A DNA stretch of 21,042 bases from contig CAKUIV010000020.1 of the NCBI GenBank assembly GCA_934661105.1, positions 1 to 21,042 of the forward strand. The letters are read 5' to 3'. This document shows positions 7,460 through 15,655 of the stretch, in pieces (position 1 is the stretch's first letter; each line of letters opens with the position of its first letter). The DNA is from an uncultured Ellagibacter sp. (GTDB lineage: Bacteria > Actinomycetota > Coriobacteriia > Coriobacteriales > Eggerthellaceae). Made by a program: the position numbers and the translations under genes. The notes under the pieces were generated by a model. It saw only the letters and a list, made by a program, of their open reading frames with translations. It was not told the DNA's origin and made no database searches.

Positions 7460-9649
7460 CTACCGGCGCGAGCCTTGCGCGAGACGCAGGTCGATCTGCG
7501 GGACGCGCGCGTCGACGGCGTAGAGCACGACCGCGATGCGCTGCCCCAGCCGATAGCGCGCGCCCGTTTCCTCGCCGATGAGCGCATGCCGCGCCGCGTC
7601 GAAGGCGAAGTAGTCGTCGCCCAAGGTGCGCACGGGAACGAACCCTTCGGCTGTGTTCTCCAGCCGCGCGTAGATCCCGCCCTGCGCCACGCCCGACACG
7701 ATCGCCGAAAACGACTGGCCGACGAAACGCTGCAGGTATTCCGCGATCTTCAGCTCCTGCGACTCGCGCGCCGCGGCGTCGGCCTCGCGCTCCATCGTCG
7801 AGGAATGCTCGCAGATCCACGCCAAGCCCGACGCCATCTGGTCGAACTTCTCAGGCCGCCCGAAAAGCTGCGCCTTCAGCATGCGGTGCACCATAAGGTC
7901 GGGGTAGCGCCTGATGGGGCTCGTGAAGTGGCAGTACGTCTCGCTCGCCAGCCCGAAATGCCCGCGGTTGTCGGGCCTGTAGGCCGCGCGCTTCATCGAG
8001 CGCAGCACGAGCGAGGACACAAGCTCGCCTTCCGCCCGCCCACGCGCAAGGTTCACCGCCTGCTGCAACGTCTTCGCATCGCCGACGAAAAAGCCCACAG
8101 GATCGAGCTTTCGGAACCAGGGGAACTCCTCGAACACGGCAACGAGTGCCGCCAGACCGTCCACGTCGGGCGCCTCATGGACGCGATACGCGCAGGGAAA
8201 TCCCGCCTTCTCCAAATGACGCGCGACGACCTCGTTCGCCCAGATCATCATCTCCTCGACGAGCGACGTCGCCTCGTTCTTCGCGCGCAGGTCGACCCGC
8301 ACGGGCTTGCCCGCCTCATCGAGCACCGCCTTCGCCTCGGGCTGGTCGAAGTCGATGCCGCCTTTGCGCTCGCGCTCGGCATGGCGAGCCGCGGCGAATC
8401 GCGACAGCGCACGAAGGCGCGGTTGAAGGGAAGCACGCCCCGCGCCCTCTTGCCCTTTCCGATCGAGGAGGTCGGCAGGGCCCAGTCGCTCGGCAGTCCT
8501 GGCTCGCACGGACAGTCCACTGGACTGTCCGGCTCGTGCGGAACTCGCTTGGTGAGCCCCGCCGACCTCCCCAGCCTCCATCGCGCTATGCAGCTGCGTA
8601 CTATCGATGTCCCCTTCCCCCACCAGCATCTCGAGCACCTCGTCATAGGTGAGGCGCGCGTTCGAGCAGATGAGCGCGGGATAGATCTCGTAATTCACGA
8701 GGTGCGCGTTTTCGTCAACGACCAAATCGACCGTCATCGAGCGGCGCGTCTCCCCGGGGTTGAGCGAGCACAGGCCGCACGAAAGCTCTTCGGGGATCAT
8801 CGGGATGACGCGATCGGCCAAATAGACGCTCGTGGCACGGCGGCGCGCGTCCAAGTCGAGCGCGCCCCCCCATTCCACATAATGCGATACGTCGGCGATG
8901 TGCACGCCGATACGCCAGAGAGCGCGAGTCGCGCCCTCGCGGCGCGGCAGCTCCTCGATCGAGAGCGCGTCGTCGAAATCGCGCGCGTCGGCAGGGTCGA
9001 TGGTGAACACGAAGCGCTCGCGCAGGTCGCGATAGCCCGCTGCGAGCGCCCCCACCTCGTCGAGCTTCGCCGCACGCGCCTCGTCGAGCGCATCGGGCGA
9101 AAACGCCGTCTCGAACTTATGGCGCGCGACGACGGCGTCGATTCCCTCGTCTTGCCCGTCGGCATGCTCGAGAACCTCCTCGATATGCCCGGTCGCAGCC
9201 GAGTCGCGTGAGGGAAACTGCGCGATGCGCACGGAAACGAGCGCCCCGTCTTCCACATTCGGGGCATCGGCAAGCGGCGTGAAAATGTCATAGGGAATGC
9301 GCGGATCGACCGGCACGACGACGCCGAAGGGTTCCGCCGCCTCGAAGCGCCCCACCACCACGTCGTGGGCGCGCTCGAGCACGCACGCCACGCGCGCGGC
9401 CGGTTTGCCGGCGGAATAGCGACCGGCCCCGGCACCTTCATGGAAGGCCCGCCCCTGCCCGCGTCGGGCCCGCGGCAAGGGCGATACCTCGACGACATCG
9501 CCGTCGAAGGCGCCGCCGAGCTTGGACGCGGGAACGAAGAACTCACCTTCGGACGTGCGGACGAAGCCGTAGCCCTCGGCGTTCACCTGCATCACGCCGC
9601 GCGGGCGCGTGCGGGCCACGCGGCGCGTGTGGTTCTTGGAACGTGGCAT
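7460..9649 (-). CDS. rnr: Ribonuclease R (RNB-family 3'-5' exoribonuclease)
   Basis: Processive exoribonuclease that degrades structured RNA. The 729-residue protein has an N-terminal OB/cold-shock region (GYGFVRTSEGEFFVP, about 27-40), the RNB catalytic domain and a C-terminal S1 domain (about 645-725). The metal-binding aspartates are D218, D224, D226 and D227 in TIDPADARDFDD, at the spacing of E. coli RNase R. The motif HFTSPIRRYPDL (574-585) is also diagnostic. Residues about 360-395 are encoded by an inserted palindromic element and do not look like RNase R, yet the frame stays open. The ATG at 9649 follows GTAAGGAGCCT. It is 10 bp after the S41 peptidase gene and ends the ftsEX cluster. 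The usual smpB neighbour is absent. Confidence 0.96.
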   Translation of the reverse strand: MPRSKNHTRRVARTRPRGVMQVNAEGYGFVRTSEGEFFVPASKLGGAFDGDVVEVSPLPRARRGQGRAFHEGAGAGRYSAGKPAARVACVLERAHDVVVGRFEAAEPFGVVVPVDPRIPYDIFTPLADAPNVEDGALVSVRIAQFPSRDSAATGHIEEVLEHADGQDEGIDAVVARHKFETAFSPDALDEARAAKLDEVGALAAGYRDLRERFVFTIDPADARDFDDALSIEELPRREGATRALWRIGVHIADVSHYVEWGGALDLDARRRATSVYLADRVIPMIPEELSCGLCSLNPGETRRSMTVDLVVDENAHLVNYEIYPALICSNARLTYDEVLEMLVGEGDIDSTQLHSAMEAGEVGGAHQASSARAGQSSGLSVRARTAERLGPADLLDRKGQEGAGRASLQPRLRALSRFAAARHAERERKGGIDFDQPEAKAVLDEAGKPVRVDLRAKNEATSLVEEMMIWANEVVARHLEKAGFPCAYRVHEAPDVDGLAALVAVFEEFPWFRKLDPVGFFVGDAKTLQQAVNLARGRAEGELVSSLVLRSMKRAAYRPDNRGHFGLASETYCHFTSPIRRYPDLMVHRMLKAQLFGRPEKFDQMASGLAWICEHSSTMEREADAAARESQELKIAEYLQRFVGQSFSAIVSGVAQGGIYARLENTAEGFVPVRTLGDDYFAFDAARHALIGEETGARYRLGQRIAVVLYAVDARVPQIDLRLAQGSRR
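8467..8570. repeat. Palindromic insertion element inside rnr, in frame
   Basis: A segment of about 104 bp is bounded by near-perfect inverted ends, GGAGGTCGGCAGGGC (8467-8481) and GCCCCGCCGACCTCC (8556-8570), with one mismatch in 15. At its centre CGGACAGTCCA (8509-8519) and its exact complement (8521-8531) are separated by one base. The arms between pair loosely. It encodes about residues 360-395 of RNase R, a Gly-, Ala- and Ser-rich stretch with no family similarity, between the LTYDEVLEML and RFAAARHAERERKGGIDFD segments. The total insertion relative to family members may be somewhat larger, up to about 50 residues. No transposase is encoded. Confidence 0.7.
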
Positions 9650-9659
9650 AGGCTCCTTA

Positions 9660-10937
9660 CTATTTTGTCTTCGCGAGCGCCGTCTCGACGGCGAGCACGA
9701 GCTGCGGGTCGGTGCCGCCGTCGCTCGCCGAGATCGACACGTCGGGAATCACGCCGACGCCGTCGATATCGTGGCCGAGCGGGCTTTTGTAGTAGCCGGC
9801 CGTGTAGCGGATCGCGCCACCGAAGGAAAGCTCGTGCACCACCTGCACCGAGCCCTTCCCCATCGTGGTCTCGCCGACGACGGTTGCGCGCTGGTTGTCC
9901 TGCAAGGCAGCGGCAAGAACCTCGGAGGCACCCGAGGTGTAGCCGTTCACGAGCACCACGAGCGGCGCATCGGTGACCGTCTTGCCCGACGCCGATTTCG
10001 TCGACGTTCCCGACGAGGTCTGCACTTCCACGACGACGCCGGTCTTCAAAAACAGGTTGGCCACGTCGACCGCCTGCGTGAGGTATCCACCGGGGTTGTC
10101 GCGCAGGTCGAGCACGTAGGACGTCGCGCCCTGGGCGCCAAGGTCGGTGAGCGCGGAGCTTATGAGGTCGGCGGTGCTTTGCGTGAGCTGGCGAACCTTG
10201 ATGTAGCCGACCGTGCCGTCGAGCGCGGAAGTGACGTTCTGCTCGTTGTACACCGAGCACGTGAGCGCCGTGGTGAACTGCTCGCCCTTGTCGGCGTCGG
10301 CCGAAGAGGGACGCATCCACGTGATGACCACAGTGTCGCCGGCATCGCGCGAGGTCGCGTTGAGCGTTTCGGTGACCGACCAGTCGTGCGAGGTGTCGCC
10401 GTCGATTCCCACGACGACGTCACCCTGCTGGACGCCGGCTGCCTGCGCGGCCGAGCCCGAGAAGACGTCGGACACCACGGCGCGCCCGTTGTAGTCGGAG
10501 AACAGGGCGCCGATACCGGTGTAGGAGCCGTTCGAGCTGTCCTTCACGTACGAGTTGTAGCGCGCGGGATCGAGGTACTCGAGGTATTTGTCGTTCGAGG
10601 TGCCGGAAAACGCCTTGAACACCTCTTTGGTCGCCTCGTCGAGGTCGTAGCCGTCGAGGTCGCTTTTCGCAAGCACGTCCTCGACCTCGCTCAAGCGGGC
10701 GGAAATGGAATCGTAAGGCGTCTTCTTCGCGTCGGTCGTCTGGGCCGTCTTCTGCACGCCGGGGATATCGAACCCGAGCGTTGCCAGGAACTGGTCCTGG
10801 CTGCGGACGACGAACCCGGCGACGAACGCAACCGCCACGACGACGACGAGGCTTAAAAGCTTCAGTATGCGCTTGTTATGCCGATGCTCGCGCGCGGCGA
10901 GCGCCGCGAGCTTTTTTGTGTCCCCATGCTTCGCCAT
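9660..10937 (-). CDS. S41-family C-terminal processing peptidase (CtpA-like) with PDZ domain
   Basis: Membrane-anchored tail-specific protease. The 425-residue protein has a short basic cytoplasmic N-terminus, one membrane segment (about 24-45), an extracytoplasmic PDZ domain (about 138-213) and the S41 catalytic domain (about 240-400). The motif LRDNPGGYLTQAVDVA and the general-base Lys K361 in GETTMGKGSVQ are intact. The nucleophile region reads NGYTSGASEV: the position of the usual Ser (two before the ASE Ser, 25 before the Lys) is Gly 336, with a Ser at 335 instead. The ATG at 10937 follows AAGG. It is 24 bp after ftsX and 10 bp before rnr. Its place beside ftsEX suggests a role in turnover or control of cell-wall hydrolases, which is an inference. 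Confidence 0.9.
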   Translation of the reverse strand: MAKHGDTKKLAALAAREHRHNKRILKLLSLVVVVAVAFVAGFVVRSQDQFLATLGFDIPGVQKTAQTTDAKKTPYDSISARLSEVEDVLAKSDLDGYDLDEATKEVFKAFSGTSNDKYLEYLDPARYNSYVKDSSNGSYTGIGALFSDYNGRAVVSDVFSGSAAQAAGVQQGDVVVGIDGDTSHDWSVTETLNATSRDAGDTVVITWMRPSSADADKGEQFTTALTCSVYNEQNVTSALDGTVGYIKVRQLTQSTADLISSALTDLGAQGATSYVLDLRDNPGGYLTQAVDVANLFLKTGVVVEVQTSSGTSTKSASGKTVTDAPLVVLVNGYTSGASEVLAAALQDNQRATVVGETTMGKGSVQVVHELSFGGAIRYTAGYYKSPLGHDIDGVGVIPDVSISASDGGTDPQLVLAVETALAKTK

Positions 10938-10961
10938 AGCAAAACCTTGCAGCGCGCCCCT

Positions 10962-11867
10962 TTACACCTTCAGATAGCGGCGCATCGCGAGCGCGGAACC
11001 GAACAGGCCGATGATGAGGCCCGCGACGACGAGCGCGAGGTAGATGAGGGCGAAGGTGTTCAGGCTGACGTCGATCGCGAGGAACTTGAGCGCGCTCGCG
11101 AGTTTCGGCAGCGCGAGGTTGCGCAAAATCTCCAGGCTCACCACCGCAAGCAGCGAGCCGATGATGGCATGCAGCGCGCCCTCCATGAGGAAGGGCCCGC
11201 GGATGAAGCCGTTCGACGCACCGACGAGACGCATGATGGCGATTTCCTTGCGGCGCGCGAGGATGGCCAAACGAATCGTGTTGTTGATGAACACGAGCGC
11301 GATGAAGATGAGCAACGCGATAAGGGCGATGCCGATGTAGCGCACGTACGTCGTGAGCGAGAACAGCTGCTCAACCGACTTCTGGCCGTATTTGAGCGAA
11401 TCGGCCGGCGTGTCGTAGCCGCAGATGGACGCGAACGTGGAGTTCTCCTCGATCCGGTCCGCCACGTCTTCGACGAGTTTCGGGTCGGAAAGCTCGACTT
11501 CGATGGAGGCCGGAAGCGGGTTCTGCCCGTCGAGAGCGTCGACGATGTCGGAGTTCGACGTCGCCTTGAAGTTCTCGAGCGCCTGGTCTTTCGTGGTGAA
11601 GTTCACGGAAGCGACGCCGTCGATGCCCTCGATGTAGCTCGTCACGGAGTCGATGTCCGCCTGCGAGGCGTCGTCGGAGATGAACGCCGAGATGGACACC
11701 TCGTTTTCAACCGACGACATGACGTTGTTCACCACAACGCCGCCCACGAGGAAGATGCCGATGATGAGCAGCGACAAGAAGATGGTGACGATCGATCCGA
11801 GCGTCGTGGAAAGGTTGCGCGTGAAGCCGTGCAGCGATTCTTTCAGGAAGTAACCGAAACTACGCAT
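10962..11867 (-). CDS. ftsX: Cell division protein FtsX (permease-like)
   Basis: Membrane partner of FtsE; the FtsEX complex transmits ATP hydrolysis to extracytoplasmic peptidoglycan hydrolases during division or elongation. The 301-residue protein has four membrane segments (about 24-46, 174-196, 224-247 and 271-294) and a large extracytoplasmic domain between the first two (about 50-170). The cytoplasmic motif RRKEIAIMRLVGAS (205-218) is typical of FtsX and MacB-type permeases. Its ATG at 11867 lies inside the ftsE 3' end, giving an 8-bp overlap and coupled translation. The gene is followed by the S41 peptidase after 24 bp. Confidence 0.95.
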   Translation of the reverse strand: MRSFGYFLKESLHGFTRNLSTTLGSIVTIFLSLLIIGIFLVGGVVVNNVMSSVENEVSISAFISDDASQADIDSVTSYIEGIDGVASVNFTTKDQALENFKATSNSDIVDALDGQNPLPASIEVELSDPKLVEDVADRIEENSTFASICGYDTPADSLKYGQKSVEQLFSLTTYVRYIGIALIALLIFIALVFINNTIRLAILARRKEIAIMRLVGASNGFIRGPFLMEGALHAIIGSLLAVVSLEILRNLALPKLASALKFLAIDVSLNTFALIYLALVVAGLIIGLFGSALAMRRYLKV

Positions 11868-12726
11868 CGAAACCGTACACCCCCCTGTCCTGGTCGCGCG
11901 TCAAGTGGCCGCGGTCGAGCGCGATGACGCGGCGGCGCATGTTGTCGACCATCTCGCGGTCGTGCGTGGCGACGAGCACCGTGGTGCCCGTGCGGTTGAT
12001 GCGCTCGAGCAGGTCCATGATGCCGCGGGAGGTCTGCGGGTCAAGGTTGCCCGTCGGCTCGTCGCACACCAGAAGCGGCGGGCGGTTCACGATGGCGCGT
12101 GCGATGGAAACGCGCTGCTGCTCGCCGCCGGAGAGCTGGTCAGGGCGCTTGTTCAGCTTGTCCTGCAGGCCGACAAGGCGAAGCACCTCGGGGACCTGGG
12201 TCTTGATGACGTGACGGCTCTTGCCGATTACCTCGAGCGCGAAGGCCACGTTTTCGAACACGGTCTTGTTCGGCAGGAGCTTGAAGTCCTGGAACACGCA
12301 GCCGATGTTGCGGCGCAGGTAGGGCACGCGCCAGTTGCGCATGGTGGACAAATCCTCGTTCGCGACGTAGATGTGGCCCTTGGTGGGGCTGACCTCGCGG
12401 ATGAGCATGCGGATGAAGGTGGATTTGCCCGATCCGGAATGCCCGACGAGGAAGATGAATTCGCCTGCGTAGATTTGAAGCGAGATGTCGGCGAGCGCGG
12501 GCTTGTTGGGCTGCGCCGGGTAGATTTTGGTCACGTGGTCGAACGTGATGACGGGAGAACCCGACTGGCGGGGAGCGTCATCGACGTCGAGCACGGGAAG
12601 CGACTGGGAAAGCTGCTGGGTCGCCTGCGCCTGACGGCTATGCGCCGCGCGCTTGGGGCGCGGACGGGCGGGCGCTTTCTGGCCGCCGGGACGAGGAGCG
12701 CCCCCTTGGCTTGGAACGTCTGTCAC
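11860..12726 (-). CDS. ftsE: Cell division ATP-binding protein FtsE
   Basis: ABC ATPase that drives FtsX. The 288-residue protein has Walker A GHSGSGKS (95-102), Q-loop FQDFKLLP (145-152), signature LSGGEQQR (198-205), Walker B LLVCDEPTGNLD (218-229) and the switch His H255. The phrase FQDFKLLPNKTVFENVAF is characteristic of FtsE. A Pro-, Ala- and Arg-rich tail of about 57 residues precedes the ATPase domain (which starts VITFDHVTKIYP), longer than in E. coli FtsE. The start is GTG at 12726 with GGAGC seven bases upstream; no later start fits a ribosome site as well, but a shorter product cannot be excluded. A TAAAAT box (12768-12773) upstream could be a -10 element without a good -35. Confidence 0.95.
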   Translation of the reverse strand: MTDVPSQGGAPRPGGQKAPARPRPKRAAHSRQAQATQQLSQSLPVLDVDDAPRQSGSPVITFDHVTKIYPAQPNKPALADISLQIYAGEFIFLVGHSGSGKSTFIRMLIREVSPTKGHIYVANEDLSTMRNWRVPYLRRNIGCVFQDFKLLPNKTVFENVAFALEVIGKSRHVIKTQVPEVLRLVGLQDKLNKRPDQLSGGEQQRVSIARAIVNRPPLLVCDEPTGNLDPQTSRGIMDLLERINRTGTTVLVATHDREMVDNMRRRVIALDRGHLTRDQDRGVYGFDA

Positions 12727-12936
12727 AGTTTGCTCCGTTCGAATCGTGATGTACTGAGACGGAGTAGATTTTAGTAGTAATGCCCCGCACGCGCCACCGA
12801 AGCGCGCCCGACGAGCGCAAAAACCACAAGCAGCGTCGCCTCGCGCAGAGGAACGCGCAAGAAAGCCGCGGCGTTCCCCTTGCCGTATCGCAACCTTGAA
12901 CGACGGATTCCACGGGCGCGAAACGCTGGACGCCCC

Positions 12937-13404
12937 CTACGGCTGGAGGATGCCGAAGATGATCTCCGTAGCCTGCTCGGAGGCATGGAGCAGCGCCGCC
13001 CGATCCTTTGGGGAGGCTGTTTCCAACCGCTTGCTCAAACGCTCGATCGTCGCCAAGCGAATCGACCGCGCAAGATCGGATCCACGCGACGTAAGCGAGG
13101 CTTTCACCACGCGGAAATTCTCGGCGCTGCGATGCTTTTCCACCAACCCGCGCTCGGCGAGCGCGTTGATTGCGCGCGTGACGTGCTCCTTTGAAACGGC
13201 AAGATCGGTGGCGAGGTCCGACATGCCGCACGCACCGCAGAACGCCAGGCGCATGACGATGTCGGTTTGCGTTTTCGTCAGGCCGTCGGCGCGGCTCTTC
13301 ATGAGGACGTGCTTGGCGAGCGCTTCGTAGGCCCCCATGGCGTCGAGCACGATTTCCTCGGGCGCGAGCCGATCCCGCGCCGCTGCTTTTCTTCCCTCGA
13401 TCAT
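12937..13404 (-). CDS. MarR-family transcriptional regulator
   Basis: A 155-residue winged-helix DNA-binding protein. The recognisable core is LTKTQTDIVMRLAF (about 42-55), then MSDLATDLAVSKEHVTRAINALAERGLVEKHR, the helix-turn-helix and start of the wing, and a long C-terminal dimerisation helix. It is divergent from the MFS exporter gene, with 183 bp between the two starts and three operator-like sites there, so it probably represses itself and the exporter until a ligand releases it. The ligand is unknown. The ATG at 13404 has GGCGGA about six bases upstream. Two Cys residues near 56-59 (FCGACG) could be redox or metal sensors, but this is speculative. Confidence 0.9.
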   Translation of the reverse strand: MIEGRKAAARDRLAPEEIVLDAMGAYEALAKHVLMKSRADGLTKTQTDIVMRLAFCGACGMSDLATDLAVSKEHVTRAINALAERGLVEKHRSAENFRVVKASLTSRGSDLARSIRLATIERLSKRLETASPKDRAALLHASEQATEIIFGILQP

Positions 13405-13457
13405 GTGATCCGCCTAACCCCCAAGACGCATTGCGCCGCCGAACCTGGTTTTTGCCC

Positions 13458-13486
13458 ATTTTGTGTTTTTAATTGATAAATGTCAA
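13458..13486 (-). promoter_or_regulatory. Candidate promoter of the MarR gene
   Basis: The minus strand carries a perfect TTGACA (13481-13486), a 17-base spacer and CAAAAT (13458-13463, 4 of 6). The -35 box lies inside the first operator-like site, so binding of the regulator would block it. Confidence 0.55.
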
Positions 13487-13536
13487 TAGATTATCGCTAT
13501 ACTATCGATTGACATTTATCGTTTGACTATTATCAA
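13473..13536. promoter_or_regulatory. Three operator-like sites between marR and the MFS gene
   Basis: Three related 14-bp imperfect palindromes occur: TTGATAAATGTCAA (13473-13486), TTGACATTTATCGT (13509-13522) and TTGACTATTATCAA (13523-13536). The first two also form perfect 13-bp inverted repeats (13475-13487 and 13508-13520) 20 bp apart. Sites two and three abut with centres 14 bp apart. Size and symmetry fit MarR dimer sites, and each overlaps a candidate promoter. Confidence 0.7.
13509..13536 (+). promoter_or_regulatory. Candidate promoter of the MFS-CBS gene
   Basis: A perfect TTGACA at 13509-13514 is followed after 16 bases by TATCAA (13531-13536, 4 of 6). Both boxes lie in operator-like sites two and three. 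An alternative is TTGATA (13473-13478) with TATACT (13498-13503) at a 19-base spacing. Confidence 0.45.
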
Positions 13537-13587
13537 TTATATCTCGACGGCGCATGCCGCGCTGGACGAGATTGCAGAGGAGGTTTC

Positions 13588-15636
13588 ATGGGTCTTGGAA
13601 TATCGAAAGGCCAGTTCCGAATGATGGTCGTGCTCTTGTCGGGCGCCTTCGTGACCGTGTTGAACGCAACGTTGCTCACGCCGGCGCTGCCCACCATCAT
13701 GGGGGATTTCTCGGTCAGCTCGACCACAGTGCAGTGGCTGACCTCGGGATATGCCCTCACCGAAGCGGTCGTCATCCCGCTTGCCGCGTACTTGATGGGC
13801 CGCTTCTCGACGCGCCGGCTGTTCATCGGCGGGCTTGCGATCTTCGGCTGCGGCAGCCTCGTCGCAGCCCTTGCGCCGACGTTTCCCGTGCTTCTCATCG
13901 GGCGCATCATGCAGGCATCGGCCACCGGGTTCGTCATGCCGATGGTCTTCAGCGTCGTGCTGCTCATCATCCCGCGCGAGCGCCGCGGATTGGCTATGGG
14001 CATCGTCGGGCTCATCATCGGGTTCGCGCCCACCATCGGCCCGTCGCTTTCGGGCGTGTTAGTCGACGCCTTGGGTTGGCGCGCCATCTTCGGCGCCGTC
14101 ACCGTGCTCGCCGTCGTCATCCTGCTGTTCGCCGTAAGGGAGCTCTCCCCCTTCGGCAGCTTCAGGCGCACGCGCTTCGACGCGCCCTCCGTGGCGCTGT
14201 CGACCGCGGGTCTTATCAGCCTGCTCTACGGGCTCTCGTCGTTCAGCTCGAGCGAGAACCTCGTCCTCACCTGCGCTCTCATCGTGGTCGGAATCGCCAT
14301 CATCGGACTGTACGCGTATCGTCAGCTGCATCTCGACGAGCCCATGCTGCGCATCGATATCCTGAAGACGCCGCAATATCGCACGACGGTCGTCATCGTC
14401 GCCCTGTTTCAGGCGGCGCTTGTCGGCATGGAAACCATCATGCCCCTCTACATCCAGGGCGTCCTCGGGCAAAGCGCCACGGTAAGCGGTCTGACGCTTC
14501 TGCCCGGCGCCCTCATCGGCGCGTTCACCGGGCTTTTGGCCGGACGCCTGTTCGACAGGCACGGCGTGCGCCGCCCCGTGCTGTGCGGCGCGATCGCGAT
14601 TATCGCGGGGGTCGCCGGGCTCGTCTCGCTGCGTTCCGACTCGCCCATTGCGATCGTCTCGGTCTTCTACGCAGTCATCGCCGTGGGCATCCAGTTCACG
14701 ATGACGCCGGTGAACACCTGGGGCGTGAACTCGCTTCCCAACGAGGCCGTCCCGCACGCCCAGTCCACGGGCAACACCATAAACCAGGTCGCCGCCTCGT
14801 TCGGCACGGCGCTTCTCGTGTCGGTCTCCTCGGCGGCTTCGGGACAGGCAAGTGGGCTCGAGGGAACGGCGCGCACGTTCTTCGGCTACCATGCGTCGTT
14901 TTGCGCAACGGCGTTTCTGGCCGCGTGCTCGGTCGCGCTCATCCTGCTGTTCGTTCGCGATAGGAAGGCCGCAAGCGCCCAGGCGGGAGCGACGAAGGCG
15001 ACTGGGACGGGCTCGGTTGCCGCGCGCGAAGGAGCAAAGCCGAACAGGCTCGCAATCGACGACCCTTCGCCCGCGTTCGCCAAGGTCGCAGATGCCGCGC
15101 TTGCCGGCCTCACGCTCGAGCAGGCCATGAATCCCCATGCCGCCACGGTGCGCGACACGGCGACCATGGGAGAAGCGGTCGAGCTCATCGCCGAAACCGA
15201 CACGACGGGCGTGTCGGTGGTCGACGGCGAAGGCAGGCTCGTCGGCTACGTGACGGACGGCGACATCATGCGTTACCTCGCGCGCCTCGAGCTCAACGTG
15301 GCGAATCCGTCGGCCGGGGTGAGCCTGTCCGTGAAAGACGAGGAGGCGCTCGAGTCGCGCATCGCGGCGCTCGGGGGCCTCAACGTCATGGACTTGGCGA
15401 CCAAGCGCGTGATCTCGGTGGATGCGAGCACCCCGCTCGACGTGGCATGCGACGTGCTCGCGAAGAATCGCATCAAGAAGGTGCCCGTCACGCGCGATGG
15501 CGTTCTCGTGGGCGCGCTTTCCCGCCGCAACATCCTGCACAGCATCATCTTGAGCGGCGCCACAAGGACAAACGGCTCCAAGGAGGGCGTAGAGGCAGGT
15601 ACCGGGACAGCCGAAAAAGCGCAGAGGGAAAGCTAG
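13588..15636 (+). CDS. DHA2-type MFS exporter fused to two CBS domains
   Basis: The only plus-strand gene. The 682-residue protein begins with an EmrB/QacA-like drug:H+ antiporter of about 14 membrane segments (residues about 12-457). It carries the loop GRFSTRR (71-77) after TM2 and the antiporter motif with GPSLSGVL (151-158) in TM5. An Ala- and Gly-rich linker (about 458-505) leads to two CBS domains: TLEQAMNPHAATV...GYVTDGDIMRYLA (about 509-566) and NVMDLATKRVISV...GALSRRNILHSII (about 599-655). CBS pairs usually bind adenosine nucleotides, so transport may be gated by energy state; this is inference. AGGAGGT four bases before the ATG is a strong ribosome site. The substrate is unknown. 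Regulation by the adjacent MarR protein is likely. Confidence 0.92.
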   Translation: MGLGISKGQFRMMVVLLSGAFVTVLNATLLTPALPTIMGDFSVSSTTVQWLTSGYALTEAVVIPLAAYLMGRFSTRRLFIGGLAIFGCGSLVAALAPTFPVLLIGRIMQASATGFVMPMVFSVVLLIIPRERRGLAMGIVGLIIGFAPTIGPSLSGVLVDALGWRAIFGAVTVLAVVILLFAVRELSPFGSFRRTRFDAPSVALSTAGLISLLYGLSSFSSSENLVLTCALIVVGIAIIGLYAYRQLHLDEPMLRIDILKTPQYRTTVVIVALFQAALVGMETIMPLYIQGVLGQSATVSGLTLLPGALIGAFTGLLAGRLFDRHGVRRPVLCGAIAIIAGVAGLVSLRSDSPIAIVSVFYAVIAVGIQFTMTPVNTWGVNSLPNEAVPHAQSTGNTINQVAASFGTALLVSVSSAASGQASGLEGTARTFFGYHASFCATAFLAACSVALILLFVRDRKAASAQAGATKATGTGSVAAREGAKPNRLAIDDPSPAFAKVADAALAGLTLEQAMNPHAATVRDTATMGEAVELIAETDTTGVSVVDGEGRLVGYVTDGDIMRYLARLELNVANPSAGVSLSVKDEEALESRIAALGGLNVMDLATKRVISVDASTPLDVACDVLAKNRIKKVPVTRDGVLVGALSRRNILHSIILSGATRTNGSKEGVEAGTGTAEKAQRES

Positions 15637-15655
15637 GGGGAATTTCCCTTGCGAA

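Noticed and set aside
12847..12880. 10-bp hairpin with a 14-base loop downstream of marR
   Set aside because: It includes a wobble pair and no T-tract follows, so it is not called a terminator.
12771..12986. Small minus-strand frame ending in a hydrophobic segment between marR and ftsE
   Set aside because: It overlaps the marR 3' end, has no ribosome site and no recognisable family. A relic cannot be excluded but is not supported.
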